NCBI RefSeq assembly: GCF_024137025.1
Contig: NZ_JAMYJR010000002.1
Span: 124,001 to 188,000, forward strand
Length of the DNA stretch: 64,000 nucleotides
From: Paractinoplanes aksuensis
GTDB taxonomy: Bacteria; Actinomycetota; Actinomycetes; Mycobacteriales; Micromonosporaceae
Direction: 5' to 3'
Positions within the stretch are counted from its first letter, which is position 1, and every line of letters begins with the position of its first letter. Of the stretch, positions 8,863 to 17,711 are shown piece after piece. The notes beneath the pieces were generated by a model. That model did no database searches. It was not told the origin of the DNA and saw only the letters and a list, made by a program, of their open reading frames with translations. The position numbers and the translations under genes were made by a program.

Positions 8863-10073
8863 CAGCGGATCTGCCGTCCGGTGATCGCCCGCGAGATGAC
8901 CAGGCGCTGGATCTCGGACGTGCCCTCGAAAATCGTGTAGATCTTGGCGTCCCGGAACATCCGCTCGACCGGGTGGTCCCGCAGATAACCGGCCCCACCC
9001 AGGATCTGCACCGCCTTCTCGGTCACCGCCACCGCCACCTCTCCGGCCTTGAGCTTCGACATCGAACCCTCGCCGGCCGAGAACGGCCGGTCGTTGCGGC
9101 CCATCCATGCTGCCCGCCACACCAGCAGGCGGGCGGCGTCGATCTCGGTGCGCATGTCGGCCAGGGCGAAGGCGATCGCTTGGTTCTCGACGATCGGGCG
9201 GCCGAACTGCACGCGGGACTGAGCGTACTCGAGTGAGTACTCGTACGCTGCCCGTGCGATGCCCAGCGCCTGCGCGCCGACGGCCGGCCGGGACAGCTCG
9301 AACGTACGCATCGACGCCTGCCCGGATGCGCGCTTGCCTTCGCGGGCGCGGGCGAGACGCTCATCCAACTTGTCCTTGCCGCCGAGCAGGCACCGGCCCG
9401 GCACACGGACGTCGTCGAGGAACACGTCGGCCGTGTGCGAGGCCCGCAGACCCAGCTTGCGCAGCTTCTTCGAGCCGACCAGCCCGGCCGTGCCCGGCGG
9501 CACGACGAACGCGGCCTGCCCGCGCGAGCCCAGCGCAGGGTCGACCGAGGCGGTGACGACGTGCACGTTGGCGATGCCGCCGTTGGTCGCGTAAGCCTTC
9601 TGCCCGTTCAGCACCCACTCGTCGGCGGCCTCGTCGTAGACCGCGCGGGTGCGCATCGCGGCCACGTCGGAGCCGGCCTCGGGCTCGGTCGAGCAGAACG
9701 CGCCCACCTTCGGGTCGGCCTCGTCGCCGAAGCACTGCGGCACCCACTCGACCATCTGCTCGGGGGTGCCGGAGCCGTAGATCGCCGCCACCGCCAGTGA
9801 GGTGCCGGACAGCGCCATCCCGATGCCGCCGTCACCCCAGAAGAGTTCCTCGTTGACCAGCGGCAACGACAGCCCGCTGGAGTCGGACCAGGTGTTGATC
9901 AGGAACTCGAAGCCGTACAGGCCGATCTTCGCGGCCTCCTGGAGGACCGGCCACGGGGTCTCCTCGCGCTCGTCCCATTCGGACGCGGCGGGCCGGATCA
10001 CACTCTCGGCGAACCCGTGCACCCACTCCCGCAGCTCGTTCTGTTCCTCGTTCAGGTCGAGCCAAAACTCCAT
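8862..10073 (-). CDS. Acyl-CoA dehydrogenase
   Basis: A 403-residue FAD flavoprotein of the acyl-CoA dehydrogenase family, the first oxidation step of fatty-acid or branched-acid breakdown. It shows GAFCSTEPEAGSD (flavin/substrate loop), NGQKAYATNGGIANVHVV, and a C-terminal QILGGAGYLRDHPVERMFRDAKIYTIFEGTSEIQR block typical of the family's dimer and flavin contacts. The catalytic carboxylate is expected in the EGTSE region or in the helix before it, depending on subfamily. It is followed without a gap by the frameshifted acyl-CoA ligase, so the two probably formed an activation/oxidation operon. A candidate operator lies at 10094-10108. Confidence 0.92.
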   Translation of the reverse strand: MEFWLDLNEEQNELREWVHGFAESVIRPAASEWDEREETPWPVLQEAAKIGLYGFEFLINTWSDSSGLSLPLVNEELFWGDGGIGMALSGTSLAVAAIYGSGTPEQMVEWVPQCFGDEADPKVGAFCSTEPEAGSDVAAMRTRAVYDEAADEWVLNGQKAYATNGGIANVHVVTASVDPALGSRGQAAFVVPPGTAGLVGSKKLRKLGLRASHTADVFLDDVRVPGRCLLGGKDKLDERLARAREGKRASGQASMRTFELSRPAVGAQALGIARAAYEYSLEYAQSRVQFGRPIVENQAIAFALADMRTEIDAARLLVWRAAWMGRNDRPFSAGEGSMSKLKAGEVAVAVTEKAVQILGGAGYLRDHPVERMFRDAKIYTIFEGTSEIQRLVISRAITGRQIR

Positions 10074-10093
10074 GCGACGCCCTCCGGCCGTTT

Positions 10094-10108
10094 CTACTGG
10101 CCGGTAAC
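10094..10108. promoter_or_regulatory. Candidate fatty-acid-gene operator (CTACT-N2-CCGGTA box)
   Basis: CTACTGGCCGGTAAC lies 21 bp upstream of the acyl-CoA dehydrogenase start. The same core, CTACT-N2-CCGGTA, recurs at 12320-12334 in front of the thiolase/FabG4 pair and nowhere else I noticed. Shared spacing and location in front of two lipid-degradation transcripts suggest a common repressor; identity of the regulator is unknown. Confidence 0.4.
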
Positions 10109-10154
10109 GCTACCGGAACGCAGCAGTTCCCGGTTCTTTCGCGCCGAGATACCG

Positions 10155-10958
10155 TCAAGCAGGCGTGACTTGCCCCGCAAGGTGAGGCTTCGCGCCGGTG
10201 AGTGTGAAACGGCCGTCCTCATGAGCGAATTGGACGCGCGCGGGCAGCAGGATCGGGCGCTGGAAGCGGGCGTCCACTGTGTAGCGGTCGGGGAGGCGGC
10301 CCTCGAGGGCGGCCAGACTGCGGGCCAGGCTCCACATGCCGTGGGCGATCGGCTTCGGGAACCCGAAGAGCCGCGCCCCGATCCGCGACGTGTGGATCGG
10401 GTTGCGGTCCCCGCTGACCGCCGCGTAGTCACGGCCGATCCGCGTCGGCACGCGCCAGGTCGCCTGTGGCTCCGGGGCGGGATCCGCATCGGACGGCTTG
10501 GCGCCGGTGGGGGAGGAGGACGAGCGGGAGAGGTACGTCGACGTGCTCGTCCACACCGTCTCGCCGTCGACCGAGGCGGCGGCCACGATGTCGACCTGGC
10601 GGCCGCGGTCGTGCGGACGCAGGTCGGCGGCGCGCACGGCCAGGTCGAATTGCATGTCCGCGCTGACCGGCCGGTGCACGATGATGCGGTTGGTGATGTG
10701 GACGAGCCCGATCGCCGGGAACGGGAAGTCCGGCGCCGTCAGCAGGTGCATGGTCAGCGGGAATGCGAGCACGTGCGGATAGGTGGGCGGCAGGCGGTCG
10801 TTCAACCGGAAACCGCAGACCCGGTCGTACGCGGCCAGGTGATCCCGGTCGACCCGGACGCCCGCCTGGTCGAGCGTGAGCTCGGGCAGCGTCTCCGGCC
10901 GGTTCCGGGGGATCAGTCCCAGGGCCGCCCGCAGCATCGTCGCCCGCCCGGCCGCCAC
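10155..10958 (-). CDS. MaoC-like (R)-3-hydroxyacyl dehydratase (HtdX-like)
   Basis: A 267-residue double-hotdog protein. The N-terminal half is a degenerate hotdog (YPHVLAFPLTMHLL), and the C-terminal half carries the hydratase-2 motif YAAVSGDRNPIHTSRIGARLFGFPKPIAHGMW, here with the catalytic D and H of SGDRNPIH. It should hydrate enoyl thioesters or dehydrate 3-hydroxyacyl thioesters. The start is a GTG one base after the FabG4-type stop; an ATG at 10937 is an alternative. The pairing with the upstream reductase matches mycobacterial htdX-fabG4 (Rv0241c-Rv0242c), so a role in fatty acyl chain reshaping is likely. Confidence 0.87.
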   Translation of the reverse strand: MAAGRATMLRAALGLIPRNRPETLPELTLDQAGVRVDRDHLAAYDRVCGFRLNDRLPPTYPHVLAFPLTMHLLTAPDFPFPAIGLVHITNRIIVHRPVSADMQFDLAVRAADLRPHDRGRQVDIVAAASVDGETVWTSTSTYLSRSSSSPTGAKPSDADPAPEPQATWRVPTRIGRDYAAVSGDRNPIHTSRIGARLFGFPKPIAHGMWSLARSLAALEGRLPDRYTVDARFQRPILLPARVQFAHEDGRFTLTGAKPHLAGQVTPA

Positions 10959-10959
10959 C

Positions 10960-12288
10960 TCACGCCCCCAGCAGGCTCTGGCCGCACACCCGCACGACGT
11001 TGCCGGTGATCGTGCCCGAGCCCGGCGACGCGAACCAGGCGATCGTCTCGGCCACGTCGACCGGCAGCCCGCCCTGGGCCAGGCTGTTCATCCGCCGCCC
11101 GGCCTCGCGCAGCGTCACCGGCATCTTGGCCGTCATCGCGGTCTCGATGAAGCCGGGCGCGACCGCGTTGATCGTGACGCCCTGTTTCCGCAGGCCGGGC
11201 GCGCTCGACTGCACCAGCCCGATCACGCCCGCCTTGCTCGTCGCGTAGTTGGTCTGGCCGCGGTTACCCGCTATCCCGGCGATCGAGGCCACCCCGACGA
11301 TCCGTCCGCCCGACGCGATCAGGTCTTTTTCCAGCAGCGCGTCGTTGATCCGGGACGGCGCGACCAGGTTGACCGCGAGCACCGAGTTCCAGCCGCCCTC
11401 GTCCATCTTGGCGATCGTGCGGTCGCGGGTGATGCCGGCGTTGTGGACGATGATGTCCAACGGCCGGGTCAGGTGCGAGGCGAGGCGCGCGCCGGCGCCT
11501 TCAGCCGTCAGATCGAGTTGCACGGCCCTTCCGCGGACGTCGTTGGCCACCCCGGCCAGGGCGTCGCCCGCGGCCGGCACGTCGAGGGCGATCACGTCGG
11601 CGCCGTCGCGGGCCAGCACCCGGGCGATGGCCGCGCCGATCCCGCGGGCCGCCCCGGTGACCAGCGCCGACTTCCCGGCCAGGGGCAGCTGCCAGTCGGC
11701 CGGCGCGGGCGGGTTCCCGGCTCCGATCGTCACGACCTGGCCCGACACGTACGCCGACCGGCCGCTGAGCAGGAACCGCAGCGTCGACTCGAGCGCGCCC
11801 TCGCCGCCGCGCTCGACATACACCAGCTGGGCGGTGATGCCGCGCCCGAACTCTTTACCGATGCTGCGTGTGAGCCCCTCGAGGGCCCGCTGGGCGGTCG
11901 CCTCGTGCGGATCGTCGACGGTCGCGGGCGGAGTGCCGAGCACGAGGACCCGGCCCGACCGCAGCACCGACCGGGCGTACGGGTGAAAGAAGTTGAACAG
12001 CTCGCCGAGCTCGCCCACGTCGGTGATGCCGGTGGCGTCGAAGATCAGCGCGCCGTGCCCGCCCCCGCTCAGCGGCTCGTCCAGGGTCTCGACGCCCGCG
12101 CCGGCCAGCACCTTGCGCACCTGGTCACCCAGCCGCCCGCCCGGCGCCGCGCCGATCAGCACCGGCCCCTCGGTCAGCGGGTCACCCGGCGTCCAGCGCC
12201 GCAGCCGCGGCGGATCGGGCAGGCCGAGCCGCTTGATCATGGTCCGCCCGGGACCGGAGTTCGCGAAGCTCGCGTACCTGTCGCCCAT
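10960..12288 (-). CDS. FabG4-type 3-oxoacyl thioester reductase
   Basis: A 442-residue, two-domain short-chain dehydrogenase, longer than ordinary FabG (about 245). The N-terminal 200 residues form a flavodoxin-like degenerate Rossmann domain (GPVLIGAAPGG, DATGITDVGEL). The C-terminal catalytic domain has the cofactor motif TGAARGIGAAIA, the NAGITRD segment, the catalytic serine in GVASIAGIAG and YATSK with Tyr and Lys. This is the high-molecular-weight FabG4 architecture, which reduces 3-oxoacyl-CoA using NADH. It heads an operon with the MaoC protein and is divergent from a thiolase, exactly as Rv0242c and Rv0243 are in mycobacteria. Confidence 0.92.
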   Translation of the reverse strand: MGDRYASFANSGPGRTMIKRLGLPDPPRLRRWTPGDPLTEGPVLIGAAPGGRLGDQVRKVLAGAGVETLDEPLSGGGHGALIFDATGITDVGELGELFNFFHPYARSVLRSGRVLVLGTPPATVDDPHEATAQRALEGLTRSIGKEFGRGITAQLVYVERGGEGALESTLRFLLSGRSAYVSGQVVTIGAGNPPAPADWQLPLAGKSALVTGAARGIGAAIARVLARDGADVIALDVPAAGDALAGVANDVRGRAVQLDLTAEGAGARLASHLTRPLDIIVHNAGITRDRTIAKMDEGGWNSVLAVNLVAPSRINDALLEKDLIASGGRIVGVASIAGIAGNRGQTNYATSKAGVIGLVQSSAPGLRKQGVTINAVAPGFIETAMTAKMPVTLREAGRRMNSLAQGGLPVDVAETIAWFASPGSGTITGNVVRVCGQSLLGA

Positions 12289-12319
12289 GCGCCGCAGCCT
12301 ACTAAGGCGTGTTGGTAAC

Positions 12320-12334
12320 CTACTCACCGGTAGT
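12320..12334. promoter_or_regulatory. Candidate operator between FabG4-type and thiolase genes
   Basis: CTACTCACCGGTAGT lies in the 69-bp divergent intergenic region, 24 bp from the thiolase start. It is a partial palindrome (CTAC...GTAG) and shares the core CTACT-N2-CCGGTA with the site at 10094-10108. One bound regulator could control both divergent transcripts. Confidence 0.42.
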
Positions 12335-12357
12335 GTTTTCGTGGCTGGGAGGCTCAC

Positions 12358-13626
12358 ATGCGCCGCGTCGCCGTTCTCGGTGGGAACAGGATCCCGTTCG
12401 CCCGGTCCAACGGCCGGTACGCCCAGGCCTCGAACCAGGACATGCTGACCGCCGCCCTCGACGGCCTGGTCGCGCGGTACGGGCTGGCCGGGCAGCGGCT
12501 GGGCGAGGTGGCGGCCGGGGCCGTGCTCAAACATTCGCGCGACTTCAACCTGACCCGCGAGACGGTGCTCGGCTCGAGGCTCGACCCCCGCACCCCCGCG
12601 TACGACGTCCAGCAGGCCTGCGGCACCGGCCTCGAGACGGCGATTTTGGTCGGCAACAAGATCGCCCTGGGCCAGATCGAGGCCGGCATCGCGGGCGGCG
12701 TCGACACCACCTCGGACGCCCCGCTGCAGCTCAACGACGACATGCGCCGCGCGCTGCTGGCCCTCAACCGCGCCCGTACGCTGCCCGAACGTCTCAAAGC
12801 AGCGGCCAAGCTCAACCCGCTGCTCGCCTTCAAGCCCGACGTGCCTCGCAACGCCGAGCCGCGCACCGGCCTGTCGATGGGCGAGCACGCCGCGATAACC
12901 GCCCTGCGCTGGAACATCGGCCGTGACGCCCAGGACGAGCTGGCCCTGGCCTCGCACCAGCGCCTGGCCGCGGCCTACGAGCGCGGCTTCTTCGACGACC
13001 TGGTCACCCCGTACCTGGGCCTGACCCGCGACCAGAACCTGCGCGCCGACACGAGCCTGGAGAAGCTGGCCAAACTACGCCCGGTCTTCGGCACGACGGA
13101 CGCCACCATGACCGCAGGAAACTCCTCCCCACTCACCGACGGAGCGTCGACAGTGCTGCTGTCGTCGGAGGAGTGGGCCGCCGAGAAGGGCCTACCGGCG
13201 CAGGCCTTCCTGGTCGACAGCGCGACTGCCGCGGTCGACTACGTCCACGGCGACGAGGGCCTGCTGATGGCCCCCGCCTACGCCGTCCCGCGCTTGCTGG
13301 CCCGCAACAACCTCACCCTGCAGGACTTCGACTACTACGAGATCCACGAGGCCTTCGCCTCCCAGGTGCTGTCGACGCTGGCCGCCTGGGAGTCCCCGGA
13401 GTTCTGCAAGGACAAGCTGGGCCTCGACGCCCCCCTCGGCCCGATCGACCGAGCCAAGCTCAACGTCAACGGCTCCTCCCTGGCCGCAGGCCACCCCTTC
13501 GCCGCCACCGGCGGCCGCATCATCGCCACCCTGGCCAAGTTGCTCGCCGACCGAGGCTCCGGCCGAGGCCTGATCTCGATCTGCGCCGCCGGCGGCCAGG
13601 GCGTGGTAGCGATTCTGGAACGCTGA
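12358..13626 (+). CDS. Acetyl-CoA C-acyltransferase (FadA2/FadI-like thiolase)
   Basis: A 422-residue thiolase. The nucleophilic cysteine is C88 in QQACGTGLETA, the HEAFA histidine is in YYEIHEAFASQV, the GHPFAATGGR loop contacts CoA, and the second active-site cysteine is in SICAAGGQG. The enzyme cleaves 3-ketoacyl-CoA or condenses acetyl-CoA units. The start ATG at 12358 follows GGGAGG at a normal distance. It is divergent from the FabG4-type reductase, the same arrangement as fadA2 in mycobacteria. Confidence 0.93.
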   Translation: MRRVAVLGGNRIPFARSNGRYAQASNQDMLTAALDGLVARYGLAGQRLGEVAAGAVLKHSRDFNLTRETVLGSRLDPRTPAYDVQQACGTGLETAILVGNKIALGQIEAGIAGGVDTTSDAPLQLNDDMRRALLALNRARTLPERLKAAAKLNPLLAFKPDVPRNAEPRTGLSMGEHAAITALRWNIGRDAQDELALASHQRLAAAYERGFFDDLVTPYLGLTRDQNLRADTSLEKLAKLRPVFGTTDATMTAGNSSPLTDGASTVLLSSEEWAAEKGLPAQAFLVDSATAAVDYVHGDEGLLMAPAYAVPRLLARNNLTLQDFDYYEIHEAFASQVLSTLAAWESPEFCKDKLGLDAPLGPIDRAKLNVNGSSLAAGHPFAATGGRIIATLAKLLADRGSGRGLISICAAGGQGVVAILER

Positions 13627-13667
13627 CCGCCGCGCCGGGGTTGTCCGCCGGACGTGGCGTCGTGCGG

Positions 13668-15932
13668 TCAGGAGACCAGTCGCAGGGGCTCCTGGCGGTT
13701 GGCGGCCGGCTGCAGGAAGGCGGCGAAGGCGGCCGGTGGCATCGGCTTGCCGAACAGGTAGCCCTGGCAGGACGGGCAGTCCAGTTCGCGCAGGGCGTGC
13801 CAGTCGGCCGGGTCCTCCACGCCTTCCGCGACCACGGACATGCCCAGGCTGCGGGCCAGCCAGAGCACGGCCTGGATGATCGAGGCCTTGCGCGGGTCGG
13901 CGGACAGGCCGGCCACGAAGCTGCGGTCGAGCTTGACCACGTCCGCGGGGACCGACTGCAGCCAGGTCAGGCTGCTGTAGCCGGTGCCGAAGTCGTCCAG
14001 GGCGATGCGTACGCCCAGGCCTTTCAGGGTCTCGAGGCGTTCGCGGACGTCGACCGACGAGCTGAGCAGGGCCGTCTCGGTGATCTCGAGGACCAGGCGG
14101 GACGGGTCCAGGGCGGGGTGCGCGGCCAGCAGGTTGGCCAGCATCGGCACGAAGTCGGGCTCGGCCAGCTGGCGCGGGCTGACGTTGACCGACACGTAGT
14201 CGAGGTGGTCGGTCCACTCGAGCAGGCGGATGACGGCCCGGCGCAGCACGTGCTCGCCCAGCGGGACGATCAGGCCGGTCTCCTCGGCCGCGGGAACGAA
14301 GTGGCCGGGGCCGAGGATGTCGCCCTGCGGCGTGCACATGCGGACCAGGGCCTCGGCCCCGACGACCAGGCCGGTGTCGGCGGCCACGATCGGCTGCCAC
14401 CAGATCGGCAGGGTCTCGGTCAGGTCGCCGGCCAGGGCCTCGCGCAGGCGGTTCTCGGCCGCGATGCGCTCGCGCACCTCGACCCGCATGTCGTCGCTGA
14501 AGATCTGCATGCGGTTGCCGCCGGCCCGCTTGGCCGCGTACATCGCGGTGTCGGCGGCCAGCACGGTGTCGTCGGCCCGGTCGGCGCCGTGGCCGGCGGC
14601 CAGGCCGAGGCTCAGCGAGACCTGCAGGTGGCCGTCGCCGATCTCCAGCGGCTCGGTGAACGCGCTCAGGACGGCGTGACCGACGCGGGCGCCGGCCTGC
14701 GGCGATCCGGCCAGGGCGACCACGAACTCGTCGCCGCCGAGCCGGGCCACCAGGGCGCCGGCCGGTACCGTGGCCGCCAGCCGGGCCGACAGGCCGCGCA
14801 GCAGCTCGTCGCCGGCCGCGTGGCCGGCGCCGTCGTTGATCGACTTGAAGCGGTCGACGTCGAGGTAGATCACGTTGACCGGCTCGATCCCGCCCAGCAG
14901 CTGGGCCAGGTCGTTCTCGAAGGCCGAGCGCGAGAGCAGGCCGGTGAGCGCGTCGTGACGTACCTGCTGCTGCAGTTCCTCCTGGTGACGGCGGCTCTCG
15001 GTGACGTCGAGGCAGTGCACGAAGACGACCCGGACCTGTCCGTCGCGGTCACGCAGGGCGGTGCCGTGCACCTCGACCCACAGCATCTCGCCGGTGTCCT
15101 TGCGGCGGTACTGCCTGAGGTTGATCGAGGAGCCCTCCTGGCTGACCAACTGGTCGAACACGCGCGGGGCGGCCGGGTCGGCCAGCTCGATCGGCAGGTC
15201 GGTGACCATGGTGCCGGCGGGCAGGTCGTCCGGCAGGTGCAGCCACGTCTTGTAGGCCTTGTTCAGGCGCTGCACGCGCCCGTCGGGCGAGAAGATCGCC
15301 ATGGGTACGGGCGTCTCCTCGAAGGCCACGGTGAGCTGGGCCTCGCGGTCGTCCAGGTTCTCCTGGGCCCGCTCCTCCTCGGCCTCGGTCAGGCGCCACT
15401 GGACGATCTGGAAGGCGGCCGCGCACAGCACGGCCACGCCGTGGATGACGGCCCAGAACAGCGGGTGCGTCTGTGCCGAGTGGTGCCCGTAGGTGAGCTC
15501 GGCGTCGAAGATCCCGAAGATCCAGTGGTGGGCGGTGGTGGCCACCAGGAACACCCCGAACGGCGCCCAGTCCCGGTAGAGGGCGAGCGCGCCGATGGTG
15601 ATGAAGAAGGTGAAGTGGGCCTCGGTCTGGCCGTGCGTCATCGCCACGAAGGCGGCGCAGAGCATGGTGAAGCCGAGCGCGACGAAGATCGAGGGCAGCC
15701 GGCGTCCGGGCAGCGTGGCGGCGGCCACGACGCAGGGCAGGATCAGCAGCAGGAGCCAGGTGGTCAGCTTCCCGCCGCCGAGTTCGTCCGTGAGCGCACC
15801 GAAGATGACCAGAGCGACCAGGATGGCCGCGAGCAGACGGGTCATGAGGCGGTGCCGCCCGGCCCAGTCCTCGTCCCGCAGCCCGCCACCCGTGGGCAGC
15901 CAGCGGTGCAGCGCGTTGCTTCCAGTCACCAT
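13668..15932 (-). CDS. Membrane GGDEF-EAL cyclic-di-GMP enzyme with PAS domain
   Basis: A 754-residue signalling protein. About five membrane segments occupy residues 28-180 (LLAAILVALVIFGAL, WLLLLILPCVVAAA, SIFVALGFTMLCAAFVA and others). A PAS domain follows (about 200-310, VAFEETPVPMAIFSPDGR), then a diguanylate cyclase domain with an intact LGGDEFVV signature, then an EAL domain with EALVR, DDFGTGYSS, VVAEGVE and CQGYLFGKP. Both catalytic motifs look intact, so it may make and degrade c-di-GMP. It is monocistronic, convergent with the thiolase and 176 bp from the divergent efflux gene. The input signal is unknown. Confidence 0.94.
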   Translation of the reverse strand: MVTGSNALHRWLPTGGGLRDEDWAGRHRLMTRLLAAILVALVIFGALTDELGGGKLTTWLLLLILPCVVAAATLPGRRLPSIFVALGFTMLCAAFVAMTHGQTEAHFTFFITIGALALYRDWAPFGVFLVATTAHHWIFGIFDAELTYGHHSAQTHPLFWAVIHGVAVLCAAAFQIVQWRLTEAEEERAQENLDDREAQLTVAFEETPVPMAIFSPDGRVQRLNKAYKTWLHLPDDLPAGTMVTDLPIELADPAAPRVFDQLVSQEGSSINLRQYRRKDTGEMLWVEVHGTALRDRDGQVRVVFVHCLDVTESRRHQEELQQQVRHDALTGLLSRSAFENDLAQLLGGIEPVNVIYLDVDRFKSINDGAGHAAGDELLRGLSARLAATVPAGALVARLGGDEFVVALAGSPQAGARVGHAVLSAFTEPLEIGDGHLQVSLSLGLAAGHGADRADDTVLAADTAMYAAKRAGGNRMQIFSDDMRVEVRERIAAENRLREALAGDLTETLPIWWQPIVAADTGLVVGAEALVRMCTPQGDILGPGHFVPAAEETGLIVPLGEHVLRRAVIRLLEWTDHLDYVSVNVSPRQLAEPDFVPMLANLLAAHPALDPSRLVLEITETALLSSSVDVRERLETLKGLGVRIALDDFGTGYSSLTWLQSVPADVVKLDRSFVAGLSADPRKASIIQAVLWLARSLGMSVVAEGVEDPADWHALRELDCPSCQGYLFGKPMPPAAFAAFLQPAANRQEPLRLVS

Positions 15933-16023
15933 GCGCTCAACTTCGGCGGGCCGGGTTGCCGCGTGGAGGGCGTGCCGGTAGCGAACCGGTTGCGCCGGCG
16001 AGTGACCGTCGGCACATTCCGAT

Positions 16024-16088
16024 ACGGACCCGTTCCGTTTCTCGGCGCGAAGGGTCTATGGTCCCTAACTGATACGGAACGGTTCCGT
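16024..16088. promoter_or_regulatory. Twin TetR-type operators in front of the efflux gene
   Basis: Two 15-bp palindromes lie at 16024-16038 (ACGGACCCGTTCCGT, one mismatch) and 16074-16088 (ACGGAACGGTTCCGT, perfect ACGGAA-CGG-TTCCGT). Each is embedded in the longer common context GATACGGA...TTCCGTTTC. The copies are exactly 50 bp apart, close to five helical turns, so two dimers would sit on the same DNA face, bracketing a candidate -10 TATGGT at 16057-16062. The obvious ligand is the TetR protein encoded downstream at 17712. Confidence 0.7.
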
Positions 16089-16108
16089 TTCGAAAATGGG
16101 GGATCTTC

Positions 16109-17698
16109 ATGGACGCATCAGTGGCCGCCCCGGCCGGGCACCCCCGGCGGTGGGCAATCCTGAGCGTGCTGGTCATCAGCTTGCTGGTGGTCGTGCTCGA
16201 CAACACCATTCTCAACGTCGCCCTGCGGACGATCGCCGACCCGGTGCACGGGCTCGGCGCCACCCAGAGCGAGCTGGAATGGTCCATCAACTCGTACACC
16301 CTGGTCTTCGCGGGCCTGCTGTTCACCGCGGGCATCCTGGCCGACCGCCTCGGTCGCCGGATCACCCTCGTCGTGGGTCTGGCCATCTTTGCGCTGGCCT
16401 CACTGATCTCCAGCTACGCCTCGTCGCCGGGGCAGCTGATCGGCGCTCGCGCGCTGATGGGCCTGGGGGCGGCGGCGGTCATGCCGGCCACCTTGTCGAT
16501 CATCGCCAACGTCTTCTCGCCGCAGGAGCGCCCGCGCGCCATCGGCATCTGGGCCGGCGCCGTCGGCCTGGCCGTGGCCATCGGCCCGATCCTGGGCGGC
16601 CTGCTGCTCGAGCACTTCTGGTGGGGCTCGGTCTTCCTGATCAACGTGCCGGTCGCCGTGGCCGGCGTGATCCTGGTGCTCGCGCTCGTGCCGGAGTCGC
16701 GCGATCCGAAGCCCGGTCGCATCGACTACCTCGGTGTCGTGCTCTCGATCATCGGTCTCAGCCTGCTCACGTACGGTGTGATCGAAGGCGGCGAGGCCGG
16801 GTTCGGCGACCCGCTGTCGTGGGGCACGCTGGCCGGCGCCGTGGTCGTGCTCGCCGCGTTCGTCTTCTGGCAGCTGCGCATCCCGTTCCCGTCCCTGGAC
16901 GTCCGGCTGTTCCGCAACCGTCAGTTCTCGGCCTCGACCGGCATGATCGGCCTGGTGTTCTTCGCGGCCATGGGCGCCATGTTCTTCGGCGCGTTCTACC
17001 TGCAGCTGGTCCGCGACTACGGCCCGCTCGCCTCGGGTGCGCTGTTCGTCCCGTTCGCGGTCGGTCAGCTGGTCTTCGCCCCGCGCAGCGCGGCCATGGT
17101 CAAGCGGTTCGGGCCCAAGGCGGTCAGCACGGTCGGCCTGCTGCTGGTCGCGGCCGGTCTCGGCGTGTGGCTGTTCATCGGCCAGGACACCCCGATCTGG
17201 GTCGTCGGGCTCGCGTTCTTCGTGATGGGCACCGGCATGGCCAACGTGATGCCGCCCGCCACCGAGTCGATCATGGCAGCGCTGCCGCGGGAGAAGGCGG
17301 GCGTCGGGTCGGCCGTCAGCAACACGATCCGCCAGCTCGGCGGCGCGCTCGGCGTGGCCGTGCTCGGGGCCGTGCTCTCGTCGGTCTACCGCAGCAACCT
17401 CGGCACCGCCACCGACGGCCTGCCGCCCGCGGCGGCCGACGCGGCCCGGGAGTCGATCTCCGGGGCGTACGGGGTGGCCGAGCAGGCCGGCGCCGCCGCG
17501 CCCGCGCTGATCTCGCAGGCCAACGCGGCCTTCCTCGACGCCATGCACTACGCGGCCATCGGCTCGATGGTGTTCGCGCTGCTCGGCGCCCTGGTCGCGC
17601 TGCTCTGGCTGCCCGGCAAGCGCCCGGCCTCGGCCCCCGAGCCCACGAACTCCGAGGGGCTGGCCGAGGAGCAGGGCGTCGAGCTGGTCGAAGCGTGA
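16109..17698 (+). CDS. MFS efflux transporter, 14-TM DHA2 type
   Basis: A 529-residue membrane protein with about 14 hydrophobic helices. The first helix (ILSVLVISLLVVVLDNTILNVAL) includes the DHA2 signature LDxTIxNVALP-like motif, here LDNTILNVAL, and the motif A loop GILADRLGRR follows helix 2. The family exports dyes, antiseptics and antibiotics in exchange for protons. ATG 16109 follows GGGGGA. The gene lies behind two palindromic operators and is followed after 13 bp by its probable TetR regulator. This resembles the LfrA/LfrR arrangement. Substrate unknown. Confidence 0.93.
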   Translation: MDASVAAPAGHPRRWAILSVLVISLLVVVLDNTILNVALRTIADPVHGLGATQSELEWSINSYTLVFAGLLFTAGILADRLGRRITLVVGLAIFALASLISSYASSPGQLIGARALMGLGAAAVMPATLSIIANVFSPQERPRAIGIWAGAVGLAVAIGPILGGLLLEHFWWGSVFLINVPVAVAGVILVLALVPESRDPKPGRIDYLGVVLSIIGLSLLTYGVIEGGEAGFGDPLSWGTLAGAVVVLAAFVFWQLRIPFPSLDVRLFRNRQFSASTGMIGLVFFAAMGAMFFGAFYLQLVRDYGPLASGALFVPFAVGQLVFAPRSAAMVKRFGPKAVSTVGLLLVAAGLGVWLFIGQDTPIWVVGLAFFVMGTGMANVMPPATESIMAALPREKAGVGSAVSNTIRQLGGALGVAVLGAVLSSVYRSNLGTATDGLPPAAADAARESISGAYGVAEQAGAAAPALISQANAAFLDAMHYAAIGSMVFALLGALVALLWLPGKRPASAPEPTNSEGLAEEQGVELVEA

Positions 17699-17711
17699 CT
17701 CGTCGGTAACA

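Noticed and set aside
13173-16163. 996-codon frame opposite the GGDEF-EAL gene
   Set aside because: Low-complexity antisense translation; the minus strand has complete GGDEF and EAL motifs.
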